This document shows, one piece after another, positions 7,739-15,428 of a DNA stretch of 23,452 bases (positions are counted from its first letter, which is position 1; the number at the start of each line of letters is the position of its first letter). The position numbers and the translations under genes are program-made. The notes beneath the pieces were generated by a model. The model saw only the letters and a program-made list of their open reading frames with translations. It did not search any database and was not told the DNA's origin. Origin of the DNA: Actinomycetes bacterium (GTDB lineage: Bacteria > Actinomycetota > Acidimicrobiia > Acidimicrobiales > CADCSY01); NCBI GenBank assembly GCA_025464025.1, contig JAODBP010000300.1:1-23452 (forward strand), in the 5' to 3' direction.

Positions 7739-10102
7739 CTAGGTGCAGGGCGGCAGCGCCCCGAGGGCGGATGACACCGCGCCGTCGCCGCCGAGGAGCA
7801 CGAGCCTGGTGACCCCGAGGCGGACCAGCTCGGCCCGCGTGCCGTTCGGGATGCAGCGGCCCGGGACGAGCAGCAGTGGCGCGCCGGCCGCGGCGGCGAC
7901 CACGCCGCCGGCCAGGGCGTCGGGGAAGTTCACGCCGGTCGCGAGGTAGGCCACGGGCGACGAGGCGACGGCCTGGGAGACGGCGACTGCGGTGGCGTAG
8001 CGATCGGCGCCCGAGGCGCGGGTGACCGAGGGCGAGTACGCCTTGAGCTGGTCGGCCGTGGCCGAGCTGACGGCGCCGGTGCCGCCGAGGACGACGATCG
8101 CCGATGGCTTCAGGCGCTGGAGCTCGGCCGCCGTCCGGGCCGGGACCGAGTCGCGCTCGACGAGCAGGACGGGCCCGCCGCGGAGGGCGCCGGCCGCGGC
8201 GCCGGCGAGGGCGTCGGGGAAGCCGGCGCCGGTGGCCACGTAGGCGACGGGCGCCGACGTGAACGCGGCGGCGGAGATGGCGGCCGCCGTGCCGAACCGG
8301 TTGTCGCCGGCCAGTCGGCTGGCGCCGCTCGACGCCAGGCCGTTCAGCTCGGCCACCACGGCGTCGGACACGGCGGCCGGGCCGCCCAGCACCCGGATGC
8401 GGCTGGGCTTCAGCTGCACCAGCCGCTGGCGGGTGGCGTCGGGCAGCGAGTCGCGGGCCGTCAGCAGCAGCGGGCCGTGGTCGTGGGCCGCGGCCGGGCC
8501 GCCGGCCAGGGCGTCGGCGAAGGCGCCGCCGGTGGCGACGTAGACGGTGCCGCCCGTCGCCGCGCCAGCCGACAGGGCCACGGCCGTCGAGTAGCGGTCG
8601 GCGCCGGCCGTGCGGGTGAACGGGATCGTGGCGGCGTCGGGCACGGTCGAGGTCCACGACCCGGTGCGGCGGCTGTCCTTGTGGAACTGGTGCCAGCCGA
8701 GGGCGCCGGAGCGGGCCGGGGCCGGCAGCTCCCACCGGTAGGCCACGCCGGTGCCGTCGGTGCGGGTGCCGACGGCGACGAGGTCGAGCTTCCCGTCGGC
8801 ATCGACGTCGGCCAGGGCGGCGGAGCTCTGGAACGCCACCCGCTCGCCGGTGGCCACGTTGAACAGGCGGGCGCCGGTCTTGCCGCTGAAGGCGGCGATG
8901 AGGGCACCGGTCGGCACGACCAGGTCCTGCCCGCCGTCGCCGTCGAGGTCGGCCGTGGTGATGCCGGCCAGCACGGCCCCGCCCCCGCTGGCCTGGGGGA
9001 ACCCGTTCATGTCGGCGCCGGTGCGACCGTCGAGGGCGTAGACCGAGCCGCCCTTCACGTCCAGCGGCACGTCGCCGGGCCGGATCGAATTGGAGTTGAA
9101 CGTGGCGATGGCGACATCGAGCCGGCCGTCGCCGTTGAGGTCGGCGAGCGCCGGCCCGCCGTCGGTGACGCCATCGGTCGCCCGCCGCCACTTCAGCTTC
9201 CCGGTGGTGGCGTCGAGGGCGAACACCGACGTGGCGTCCGAGCCGTGCCAGTAGTCGCCGGCGCCGAACACGACCTCGGGCCTCCCGTCGCCGTCGATGT
9301 CGCCGACGGCGGGGGAGGAGCGCACGATGTCGTTGATCCGGAACTCCCACAGCGACCGCCCGGCCGCGTTCACGGCCCGGACCATCCCGCCTCGGAAGTT
9401 GATCGGCCCACCCGGGCTCGAGTCGCCGCCGACGATGACCTCGGGCACGCCGTCGCCGGTGACGTCCGCCAGCGCCGGTGACGAGAACATGGTGTCGCCC
9501 CAGTAGAAGAGCTCGCGGCCGGTGATCGACGCGCCGTCGCTGGCCCGCACCGACCACAGCGAGCGGACCTCGAGCACGCCGACGGTGGCCTCGAGGTCGC
9601 CGTTGCCCTGGATGTCGCCGAGGGCCGGCGTCGAGTGGATCGGCCCGCCGTTCGGGAAGTCGGGGTCGGGGAAGGCCCGGCGGTACTTCACCCGGCCCGA
9701 AGCGCCGAAGGCGTACATCCCGCCGGAGCGGTCGTTGGCCACGCCGGAGCCGATGAACACCTCGGGCGTGCCGTCGCCGGTGACGTCGGCGAAGGCCGGT
9801 GACGAGTTGACGGCGCCGGTCGTCAGCGCCGGCCACCCGGCCACGTTGGCGCCCGTCTCGCCGGTGAGGGCGTACACGTGGTGGTCGTTCGAGCCGAACA
9901 CGACGTCGAGCTTCCCGTCGGCGTCCAGATCGGCGAGCCCGGGGGACGACTCGCGGACCACGGCGCCCGGCAGCTCCCGCTTCCAGACCAGCGCCGGGCT
10001 GACCGCGGCGTCGGCCGAGGGAGCGGACGCCACGGTCGCGACCAGGGGCGCGACGAGCGCGATGACGAGCAGGGAGACCCCCGAGCGGGGCCAGTGGCGC
10101 AT
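7739..10102 (-). CDS. Secreted FG-GAP propeller with three C-terminal cell-wall-binding type 2 repeats
   Basis: A 787-residue exported protein. Residues 1-33 form a Sec signal peptide ending near ADA. Residues 35-490 hold eight FG-GAP-like calcium-loop units (DLDADGKLDV, DVTGDGTPEV, DIDGDGRPEV, DLNGDGRLDV and others) that align almost throughout with the downstream paralogue, including the closing QFHKDSRRTGSW. From about residue 492 there are three cell-wall-binding type 2 repeats (about 95 residues each), marked by AGADRYSTAVALS, AGDNRFGTAAAIS and SGADRYATAVAVS and by FPDALAG and VLGG motifs. This module binds anionic cell-wall polymer in Gram-positive bacteria such as clostridia. The frame is open far upstream, but ATG 10100-10102 is chosen because the signal peptide begins there. 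Likely a wall-anchored surface propeller; its ligand is unknown. It heads the leftward arm, divergent from wzm. Confidence 0.9.
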   Translation of the reverse strand: MRHWPRSGVSLLVIALVAPLVATVASAPSADAAVSPALVWKRELPGAVVRESSPGLADLDADGKLDVVFGSNDHHVYALTGETGANVAGWPALTTGAVNSSPAFADVTGDGTPEVFIGSGVANDRSGGMYAFGASGRVKYRRAFPDPDFPNGGPIHSTPALGDIQGNGDLEATVGVLEVRSLWSVRASDGASITGRELFYWGDTMFSSPALADVTGDGVPEVIVGGDSSPGGPINFRGGMVRAVNAAGRSLWEFRINDIVRSSPAVGDIDGDGRPEVVFGAGDYWHGSDATSVFALDATTGKLKWRRATDGVTDGGPALADLNGDGRLDVAIATFNSNSIRPGDVPLDVKGGSVYALDGRTGADMNGFPQASGGGAVLAGITTADLDGDGGQDLVVPTGALIAAFSGKTGARLFNVATGERVAFQSSAALADVDADGKLDLVAVGTRTDGTGVAYRWELPAPARSGALGWHQFHKDSRRTGSWTSTVPDAATIPFTRTAGADRYSTAVALSAGAATGGTVYVATGGAFADALAGGPAAAHDHGPLLLTARDSLPDATRQRLVQLKPSRIRVLGGPAAVSDAVVAELNGLASSGASRLAGDNRFGTAAAISAAAFTSAPVAYVATGAGFPDALAGAAAGALRGGPVLLVERDSVPARTAAELQRLKPSAIVVLGGTGAVSSATADQLKAYSPSVTRASGADRYATAVAVSQAVASSPVAYLATGVNFPDALAGGVVAAAAGAPLLLVPGRCIPNGTRAELVRLGVTRLVLLGGDGAVSSALGALPPCT

Positions 10103-10162
10103 GGCACACACGTACCCGGCTGATGGGGTTCCCACCGGGGCCAGGGCTAACGTGACCCGGTC
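10103..10162. promoter_or_regulatory. Divergent intergenic region between the two arms
   Basis: Only 60 bp separate the ATG of the wall-anchored FG-GAP gene (minus) from the GTG of the ABC permease (plus), so both promoters must lie here or inside the genes. On the plus strand TAACGT (10148-10153) fits the actinobacterial -10 pattern TANNNT and would start transcription within a few bases of the GTG at 10163, giving a nearly leaderless mRNA. No convincing -35 or matching minus-strand -10 was found. Confidence 0.4.
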
Positions 10163-11050
10163 GTGACCGCCGCCGCTTCCCCCGTGAACGTCATCGCGCC
10201 GCGCCGCTCGGTGTACCGCCACCTGATCGAGCTGTGGTCGTACCGGGAGCTCCTGGGCAACCTGGTGCGGAAGGAGCTGAAGGTCAAGTACAAGAACAGC
10301 GCCCTCGGCTTCGCCTGGTCGCTGCTCAACCCGCTGATGATGATGGTCGTCTACACGGTCGTCTTCCAGATCGTCCTGGGGAACGACACCCCGTACTTCC
10401 CGATCTACCTGCTGTCGGCACTGCTGGCCTGGAACCTCTTCTCCGGCACGCTCGCCGGCGCCACCGGCTCCATCACCGGCAACCACACGCTGGTGAACAA
10501 GGTGTACTTCCCGCGCGAGATCCTCCCGCTGTCCAACCTCGGCGCCAACTGCGTGCACTACGTGCTGCAGTCGGTCGTGCTGCTGGCGGCCATCGCCATC
10601 TTCCCCGTGAAGTTCGACCTGGCCTGGCTCTGGATGGTGATCCCGGCGCTGATCGTGCTGCTGATCTTCGCGTCGGCCCTGGCGATCGGCCTGTCGGCGA
10701 TCAACGTCTACGCCCGCGACACGCAGCACATCCTCGAGATCGTGCTCATGGCGTGGGTGTGGATGACGCCCATCGTCTACGCCTGGCACCTGCCGGCCAA
10801 GAAGCTCGCCGACCATGGGCTCTCGCCCCAGCTCATCCTGCTCAACCCGATGACGTCGATCACCCTGACGCTCCAGCGCTCGCTCTACGGCATGCACGAG
10901 ACCAAGGACGGCACGCCGATCCTGCCGGCCGAGGGGCAGTGGTGGTACCTGCGCAACCTCGGCATCGTCGGTGCCTGCGCCGTCGTGCTGTTCATCCTGG
11001 CCATGCGGTGGTTCAACCGGGTCGAGGGCAACTTCGCCGAGGAGCTGTAG
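10163..11050 (+). CDS. wzm: ABC-2 type polysaccharide export permease (Wzm/TagG family)
   Basis: The membrane half of an ABC transporter that exports a lipid-linked polysaccharide. The 295-residue product has a cytoplasmic N-terminus with an amphipathic stretch containing LVRKELKVKYKNSALGFAW (19-residue family signature near 37-55), followed by about six membrane segments (MMMVVYTVVFQIVL, IYLLSALLAWNLF, VLQSVVLLAAIAIF, IPALIVLLIFASALAIGL, IVLMAWVWMTPIVYAW and VGACAVVLFILAM) and LLNPMTSIT before the last. Length and signature match O-antigen and teichoic-acid exporters. The start is GTG at 10163-10165; no clear Shine-Dalgarno is visible, fitting a near-leaderless message. The matching ATPase lies 106 bp downstream. 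The exported polymer is unknown; the surrounding GT4 genes suggest it is the glycan built by this locus. Confidence 0.9.
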   Translation: MTAAASPVNVIAPRRSVYRHLIELWSYRELLGNLVRKELKVKYKNSALGFAWSLLNPLMMMVVYTVVFQIVLGNDTPYFPIYLLSALLAWNLFSGTLAGATGSITGNHTLVNKVYFPREILPLSNLGANCVHYVLQSVVLLAAIAIFPVKFDLAWLWMVIPALIVLLIFASALAIGLSAINVYARDTQHILEIVLMAWVWMTPIVYAWHLPAKKLADHGLSPQLILLNPMTSITLTLQRSLYGMHETKDGTPILPAEGQWWYLRNLGIVGACAVVLFILAMRWFNRVEGNFAEEL

Positions 11051-11157
11051 TGAGCGCAGCGAACGGAAGCGACCATGAGCATCGCTACGTCCGGCGCGCC
11101 GTCCCGGCCCTGACCGACGAGCTCGCGCCCGCCAGCGCAGCTCCGAAGGAGCTCTGA
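11050..11157 (+). CDS. Possible 35-residue small protein bridging permease and ATPase genes
   Basis: A 36-codon frame exactly fills the gap between the transporter genes. Its GTG (11050-11052) overlaps the permease stop as TAGTG, and its TGA (11155-11157) overlaps the ATPase start as TGATG, both by one base. The predicted product is hydrophilic, charged and has no recognisable domain (it begins VSAANGSDHEHRYVRRAV). Third positions are mostly G or C, like the neighbours. Against it: the first 40 bases resemble the GAGCG-type repeats seen in other gaps, and in very GC-rich DNA short open frames are common. It might serve only to couple translation of the two subunits. Confidence 0.3.
   Translation: MSAANGSDHEHRYVRRAVPALTDELAPASAAPKEL
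11146..11151 (+). promoter_or_regulatory. Strong ribosome binding site of the ABC ATPase gene
   Basis: AAGGAG lies five bases before the ATG at 11157. It is one of the few clear Shine-Dalgarno sequences in this window and fixes the start of the ATPase, which therefore need not depend on coupling to the upstream frame. Confidence 0.6.
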
Positions 11158-12383
11158 TGGGCAACGCCATCGAGGTCGACCACGTCTCCAAGCAGTTCAA
11201 GCTCGGCTCCCAGCGGAACTCGTCGCTGAAGGAACGGGTCGTCAACCGGCGCAACAGCAAGGTGAAGGTCCAACCGTTCTGGGCCCTGCGCGACATCGCC
11301 TTCGACGTGCCCCAGGGCTCGACGATCGGGCTGCTCGGGCACAACGGCTCGGGCAAGTCGACCCTGCTCAAGTGCATCGGAGGCATCCTCCGACCGACGT
11401 CGGGCGAGATCCGCCGCACTGGTCGCCTCGCCTCCCTGCTCGAGCTGGGGGCCGGCTTCCACCCCGACCTGACCGGCCGGGAGAACATCTACCTCAACGC
11501 GTCGATCCTCGGGCTGACGAAGCGCGACGTCGACCTGCGCTTCGACGACATCGTCGCCTTCGCCGAGCTCGAGAAGTTCATCGACCAGCAGGTGAAGCAC
11601 TACTCGTCGGGCATGTACGTGCGCCTCGGCTTCAGCGTGGCGACGAACGTCGATCCGGAGATCCTCCTCATCGACGAGGTGCTCGCCGTCGGTGACGAGA
11701 ACTTCCAGCGCAAGTGCCTCGACCGCATCAAGCAGTTCCAGAAGAACGGCGTCACCATCGCGTTCGTCACCCACGCCCCCGACCTGGTGCGCCAGATCTG
11801 CGACATGGCCGTGGTGCTCGACGAGGGCGTGCAGGTCATCCACGCCAAGCCGAGCCTCGCCGTGCGGGCGTTCCGCGAGCACCTGCTCGAGCGGGCCGGC
11901 CAGATCGCCGACCAGCAGGACCCGACCAAGGAGCACGGCTCCGTGGTCGAGATCACCGACGTGAAGATCGAGTACCCGGACCCGAGCGAGCCCTACGTGC
12001 GCAACGGCGACCCGGTCACGATCCGGGTGGCGTACGACGCCAAGCGCCGGGTCGAGGACGCGGTGATGGCCTTCGCCTTCCACGCCAACGACGGCCACGT
12101 CGTGTTCGGCCAGAACTCCTGGGGCCTCGGCCACCGCCTCGTGCTCGACGGCAAGGGCGAGGTCGCGTTCCGCATGGACGCCGTGCGCCTGCTCGAGGGG
12201 ACCTATCCGCTCACGGTCAACATCCACTCTCGCGAGGGCGCCGAGATGTTCGACAGCCGGGAGCAGGAGGAGCACCTCGACGTCCTGAACCAGGAGGGCA
12301 ACTTCGCGTGGGGCGTGGCCGACGTGCCGGTCACCCTCACCAGCAAGGCCGCCAGCCGGGTGCTGGAGACCGATCGCCGGTGA
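11157..12383 (+). CDS. wzt: ABC transporter ATPase with Wzt-type C-terminal domain
   Basis: The cytoplasmic ATPase that powers export of the polysaccharide through the upstream permease. In the 408-residue product, Walker A is GHNGSGKST (61-69), the signature is YSSGM (149-153), Walker B is ILLIDE with the D-loop VLAVGDE (169-181), and the H-loop is THAPD (H206). LASLLELGAGFHPDLTGREN (91-110) is characteristic of the polysaccharide subfamily. Residues about 262-395 form an extra C-terminal domain resembling the Wzt carbohydrate-binding sandwich (VVEITDVKIEY, GDPVTIRVAYD, FGQNSW, LLEGTYPLTVNIHS), which in O-antigen systems such as Escherichia coli O9a recognises the modified chain end. The start is ATG with AAGGAG upstream. 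The stop overlaps the next gene as GTGA. The extra domain argues for export of a finished chain recognised by its terminus; that step is inference. Confidence 0.93.
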   Translation: MGNAIEVDHVSKQFKLGSQRNSSLKERVVNRRNSKVKVQPFWALRDIAFDVPQGSTIGLLGHNGSGKSTLLKCIGGILRPTSGEIRRTGRLASLLELGAGFHPDLTGRENIYLNASILGLTKRDVDLRFDDIVAFAELEKFIDQQVKHYSSGMYVRLGFSVATNVDPEILLIDEVLAVGDENFQRKCLDRIKQFQKNGVTIAFVTHAPDLVRQICDMAVVLDEGVQVIHAKPSLAVRAFREHLLERAGQIADQQDPTKEHGSVVEITDVKIEYPDPSEPYVRNGDPVTIRVAYDAKRRVEDAVMAFAFHANDGHVVFGQNSWGLGHRLVLDGKGEVAFRMDAVRLLEGTYPLTVNIHSREGAEMFDSREQEEHLDVLNQEGNFAWGVADVPVTLTSKAASRVLETDRR

Positions 12384-13303
12384 CGGAGACGGTGGATCTC
12401 TCCAAGGTCCTCGCCGAGATCGACGAGGAGGTCCGGGCCCGGCGGGCCAAGGGCGACTTCCCGCCCGGCATGGAGCGCGACCTCGACCTGGTCTTCGCCC
12501 GCTTCGCCCCGGTCGCCGTGCACGGCGACGACCTCGACGGGCTGATCTCGGCCGCCGACCGCACCTCGTTCATCGACCCCGACCTGCCGACCGAGTCGCG
12601 GCTGCCGGCGGTGTCGTTCGTGAAGCGGGTCGAGCGCAAGCTGCTCGGCTGGGCCATCCGCTACCTCACCCAGCAGGTCACCGCCTTCGGTGGCGTGGTG
12701 GTGCAGGCGCTCAAGCTCATCGGTCGCCGGCTCGAGCGGCTCGAGGAGGTGAGCGCCGGGGTGGATCCGGCGCTCCTCGGCAGCGCCGCCACGGCCTCGA
12801 CCAACCGGCTCGACGACGTGCTCACCGCCCACCTCGCCGGCGTGCTGGGCCGGGTGCTGGTGGCCGAGTCGGGCGACGGCGCCCTGCTGCGCATCTTCGC
12901 TGGCCTCGACGTGTACGGGGTCGAGCCGCGCGCCGACCTGGCCGAGTCGGCCGCCCTCGGTGGCCTCGACGTGCGCCACGAGCCCGTGCTCGACCACCTT
13001 CGCCTGGTCGAGGCCGGCGCCCTCTCCGGCGTGGTCCTCACCGGCATCGTCGACCGTTCGCCGGTCGGCGCCCAGGTCGCCCTCGTCGAGCAGGCGGCGC
13101 GGGTCGTCGGCCCCGGCGGACGCCTGGCCATCGCCGGCACCTCGCCGGCCGCGTGGGGCACCGACAACCCGGTCGAGGCCGACCTGGCGCCGGGCCGGCC
13201 GCTGCACCCGGCGACGTGGGTGCACCTGCTCGGGCAGCTCGGCTTCGCCACCCCGGACGTGGTCGAGCGCGACGGTGCCTACGTCGTGACCGCCGCCCGC
13301 TGA
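12380..13303 (+). CDS. Methyltransferase-like protein with helical N-terminus, degenerate SAM site
   Basis: A 307-residue protein of a type found in actinobacterial surface-glycan clusters. The N-terminal part is helical: EIDEEVRARRAKGDFPPG (13-30), then a long amphipathic stretch (about 80-125: VKRVERKLLGWAIRYLTQQV and following, ending RRLERLEE) that may coil or lie on the membrane. From about 145 on it looks like a class I methyltransferase fold: a motif I-like VLVAESGDG (159-167), an acidic strand-2 end YGVEP (179-183), GVVLTGIVD as motif IV and VVGPGGRLAIAG as motif V. The canonical glycine-rich D/ExGxGxG is reduced to ESGDG, so SAM binding is uncertain. The start GTG at 12380 overlaps the Wzt stop as GTGA, suggesting tight stoichiometry with the ATPase. 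A role in marking or sensing the chain end is inference. Confidence 0.72.
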   Translation: MTETVDLSKVLAEIDEEVRARRAKGDFPPGMERDLDLVFARFAPVAVHGDDLDGLISAADRTSFIDPDLPTESRLPAVSFVKRVERKLLGWAIRYLTQQVTAFGGVVVQALKLIGRRLERLEEVSAGVDPALLGSAATASTNRLDDVLTAHLAGVLGRVLVAESGDGALLRIFAGLDVYGVEPRADLAESAALGGLDVRHEPVLDHLRLVEAGALSGVVLTGIVDRSPVGAQVALVEQAARVVGPGGRLAIAGTSPAAWGTDNPVEADLAPGRPLHPATWVHLLGQLGFATPDVVERDGAYVVTAAR

Positions 13304-13305
13304 CC

Positions 13306-14373
13306 GTGGCCACTGCCGTGCACCAGCTGGTGCCGTCGTTCGCGCCCCGCAACGCCATCGGCAACCACGTGCTCCAGGTCCAGTCGGTGCTGCGCGGCAT
13401 GGGGCTCGAGTCGGAGATCTGGGTGGGCGACGCCTGGAAGGAGGTCGCCCACCTCTCGAAGCCGTACCGCGAGCAGCCGGTGCGGGAGGGCCAGTGGCTC
13501 CTGTACCAGGCCTCGACCGGGAGCCCCGTGGCCGACTGGCTCCGGGAGCGACCCGAGCCGAAGCTGCTGAACTACCACAACATCACGCCGGCCGAGCTGT
13601 TCGCCCCGTGGGAGCCGCACGTCGGCGTCGAGCTCAACGCCGGCCGCCGCCAGCTCGCCGAGCTGGCCCCCCACACCGAGCTGGCCGTTGCCGTGTCGAC
13701 GTACAACGAGTCGGAGCTGGTGCGGGCCGGCTACCGGCACACGGCCGTGGTGCCGATCCTGCTCGACACCTCGACGTTCGACCGGGCCGAGGACGTGGCC
13801 GCCGTCGAGCGCCTCACCGTTCCTGGCCCGGTCTGGCTGTTCGTGGGGCGGCTGGCGCCGAACAAGGCCCAGCACGACCTGATCAAGGCGCTGTCGGTCT
13901 ACCGCCGGGTGTACGACCCGACGGCCACGCTGCGGCTGGTCGGCGGCTCATCGTCGCACGCCTACGCCACGGCGGTCGAGGGACTGGTGCGGGCGCTCCA
14001 GCTCGAGGACGCCGTCGAGCTGTGCGGTGACGTGAGCGACGCCGAGCTCGACGCCCACTACCGGGCCGCCGACGTGTTCGTCTCGACGTCCGACCACGAG
14101 GGCTTCTGCATCCCGCTGCTGGAGTCGATGCACCACCGGCTGCCGATCGTGGCGTTCGGCTCGTCGGCCATCCCCGAGACGCTCGGCGGCGCCGGCATCT
14201 GCCTGTCGTCGAAGGAGCCCACCCGCGTGGCGGCCGCCGTCCACCGGGTGCTCGGCGATCCCGCCCTCCAGGGCACGCTGGCCCGGGCCGGCGAGGCCCG
14301 CCTGGCCGACTTCGACCTCGACGTGAACCGCCGACGGATGGCCGAGGTCGTCGGCGCGGCGCTGGGCGCATGA
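13306..14373 (+). CDS. GT4-family glycosyltransferase (first of a paralogous pair)
   Basis: A 355-residue GT-B glycosyltransferase. Diagnostic features are HQLVPSFAPRNAIGNHVLQV (6-25) at the acceptor side, NYHNITP (89-95), PILLDTSTFDR (150-160), the domain linker VGRLAPNKAQHD (180-191) and the EX7E motif HEGFCIPLLE (E265 and E273). It closely resembles the next gene over its whole length, so the two arose by duplication and probably form similar linkages, perhaps alternate residues of a repeat unit. GTG at 13306-13308 is taken as the start, two bases after the preceding stop and directly at the conserved N-terminus; the frame stays open further upstream but with unrelated sequence. It overlaps the next gene as ATGA. 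Donor and acceptor are unknown. Confidence 0.87.
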   Translation: MATAVHQLVPSFAPRNAIGNHVLQVQSVLRGMGLESEIWVGDAWKEVAHLSKPYREQPVREGQWLLYQASTGSPVADWLRERPEPKLLNYHNITPAELFAPWEPHVGVELNAGRRQLAELAPHTELAVAVSTYNESELVRAGYRHTAVVPILLDTSTFDRAEDVAAVERLTVPGPVWLFVGRLAPNKAQHDLIKALSVYRRVYDPTATLRLVGGSSSHAYATAVEGLVRALQLEDAVELCGDVSDAELDAHYRAADVFVSTSDHEGFCIPLLESMHHRLPIVAFGSSAIPETLGGAGICLSSKEPTRVAAAVHRVLGDPALQGTLARAGEARLADFDLDVNRRRMAEVVGAALGA

Positions 14374-15428
14374 CCGCCCTCCACCAGTTCGTGCCGGTGC
14401 TCGAGCCGGGGGCGATCGGCGCCCACGCCCTCGAGGTGCAGCGCCTGTGCCGCGAGCTGGGCGTCGACTCCGAGGTCTACGCCGAGGAGGTCCGCGAGGT
14501 GTGGGCCGGGCGAGGCCGGCTGCTCAAGGCGTACCGGGGCCGGCCCGACGACGTGCTGCTGTACCACGTGGCCATCGGCTCGCCCGTCGCCGACTTCGTG
14601 GCCGCCCGCACCGAGCGCCTCGTCGTCGACCACCACAACATCACCCCGGCCTCGTACTTCGCCGAGTGGGAGCCGCCCGTCGTCCACGGCATCGCGTGGG
14701 GCCGGCGCCAGCTCGCCGAGCTCGCCGGCCGGGCCACGATGGGGCTGGCCGACTCGGGCTTCAACCGGGACGAGCTCGACGACCTCGGCTACTCCCGCAC
14801 GTCGGTGGCACCGATCCTGCTCGACACCTCGACGTTCGACCGGGCGGTGGACGAGGCGGCCCTCCACCGGCTCCAACAGGCTGGCTCTGCATGGCTGTTC
14901 GTCGGCCGGGTGTCGCCCCACAAGTGCCAGCACGACGTGATCAAGGCGTTCGCCGCCTACCGCCGGGTCTACGAGCCGACCGCCGTGCTCCGCATCGTCG
15001 GGGCCTCGTCGTCCGACCGCTACGTCGCCGCCCTCCACCACCTCGTCGAGGCCCTCGACCTCCGCGGTGCCGTCGACATCACCGGCGGCGTGAGCGACGG
15101 TGAGCTGGCGGCCCACTACCGCTCGGCCGACGTGTTCGTCTGCCTGTCCGAGCACGAGGGCTTCTGCGTCCCGCTGCTCGAGTCGTGGCACCACCGGGTG
15201 CCGATCGTCGCCTTCGCCTCGACGGCCGTGCCCGAGACGCTGGGTGCCGGCGGGCTGTGCCTGCCGGGCAAGTCGGCGTCGACCGTGGCCGCGGCCGTGC
15301 ACAAGGTCGTGACCGACGACGCCCTCCGGGCCGGGCTCGTGGCGGCGGGGGAGCGCCGGCTCGCCGACTTCGACCTGTCGGTCACCCGGGCCACGTGGCG
15401 CTCGGCCATCGAGTCGGTGGTGGCGTGA
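14370..15428 (+). CDS. GT4-family glycosyltransferase (second of a paralogous pair)
   Basis: A 352-residue GT-B glycosyltransferase, paralogue of the preceding gene: shared blocks are HQFVP (5-9), DHHNITPASYFAEWEP (87-102), APILLDTSTFDRA (147-159), VGRVSPHKCQHDVIKAF (178-194) and the EX7E motif HEGFCVPLLE (E263 and E271). The ATG at 14370-14372 overlaps the previous stop, and its own stop overlaps the next GTG (15425-15428), so three glycosyltransferases are translationally chained. It should act at the inner membrane face on a lipid-linked or protein-bound acceptor. Differences from its twin are concentrated in the N-terminal acceptor half, which would fit a change of acceptor with the same donor; this is inference. 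Confidence 0.87.
   Translation: MTALHQFVPVLEPGAIGAHALEVQRLCRELGVDSEVYAEEVREVWAGRGRLLKAYRGRPDDVLLYHVAIGSPVADFVAARTERLVVDHHNITPASYFAEWEPPVVHGIAWGRRQLAELAGRATMGLADSGFNRDELDDLGYSRTSVAPILLDTSTFDRAVDEAALHRLQQAGSAWLFVGRVSPHKCQHDVIKAFAAYRRVYEPTAVLRIVGASSSDRYVAALHHLVEALDLRGAVDITGGVSDGELAAHYRSADVFVCLSEHEGFCVPLLESWHHRVPIVAFASTAVPETLGAGGLCLPGKSASTVAAAVHKVVTDDALRAGLVAAGERRLADFDLSVTRATWRSAIESVVA

Noticed and set aside
10103..11488. Long open frame continuing upstream of the wall-anchored FG-GAP gene on the minus strand
   Set aside because: It lies antisense to the permease and ATPase genes, which have strong family motifs; the signal peptide begins at ATG 10102.
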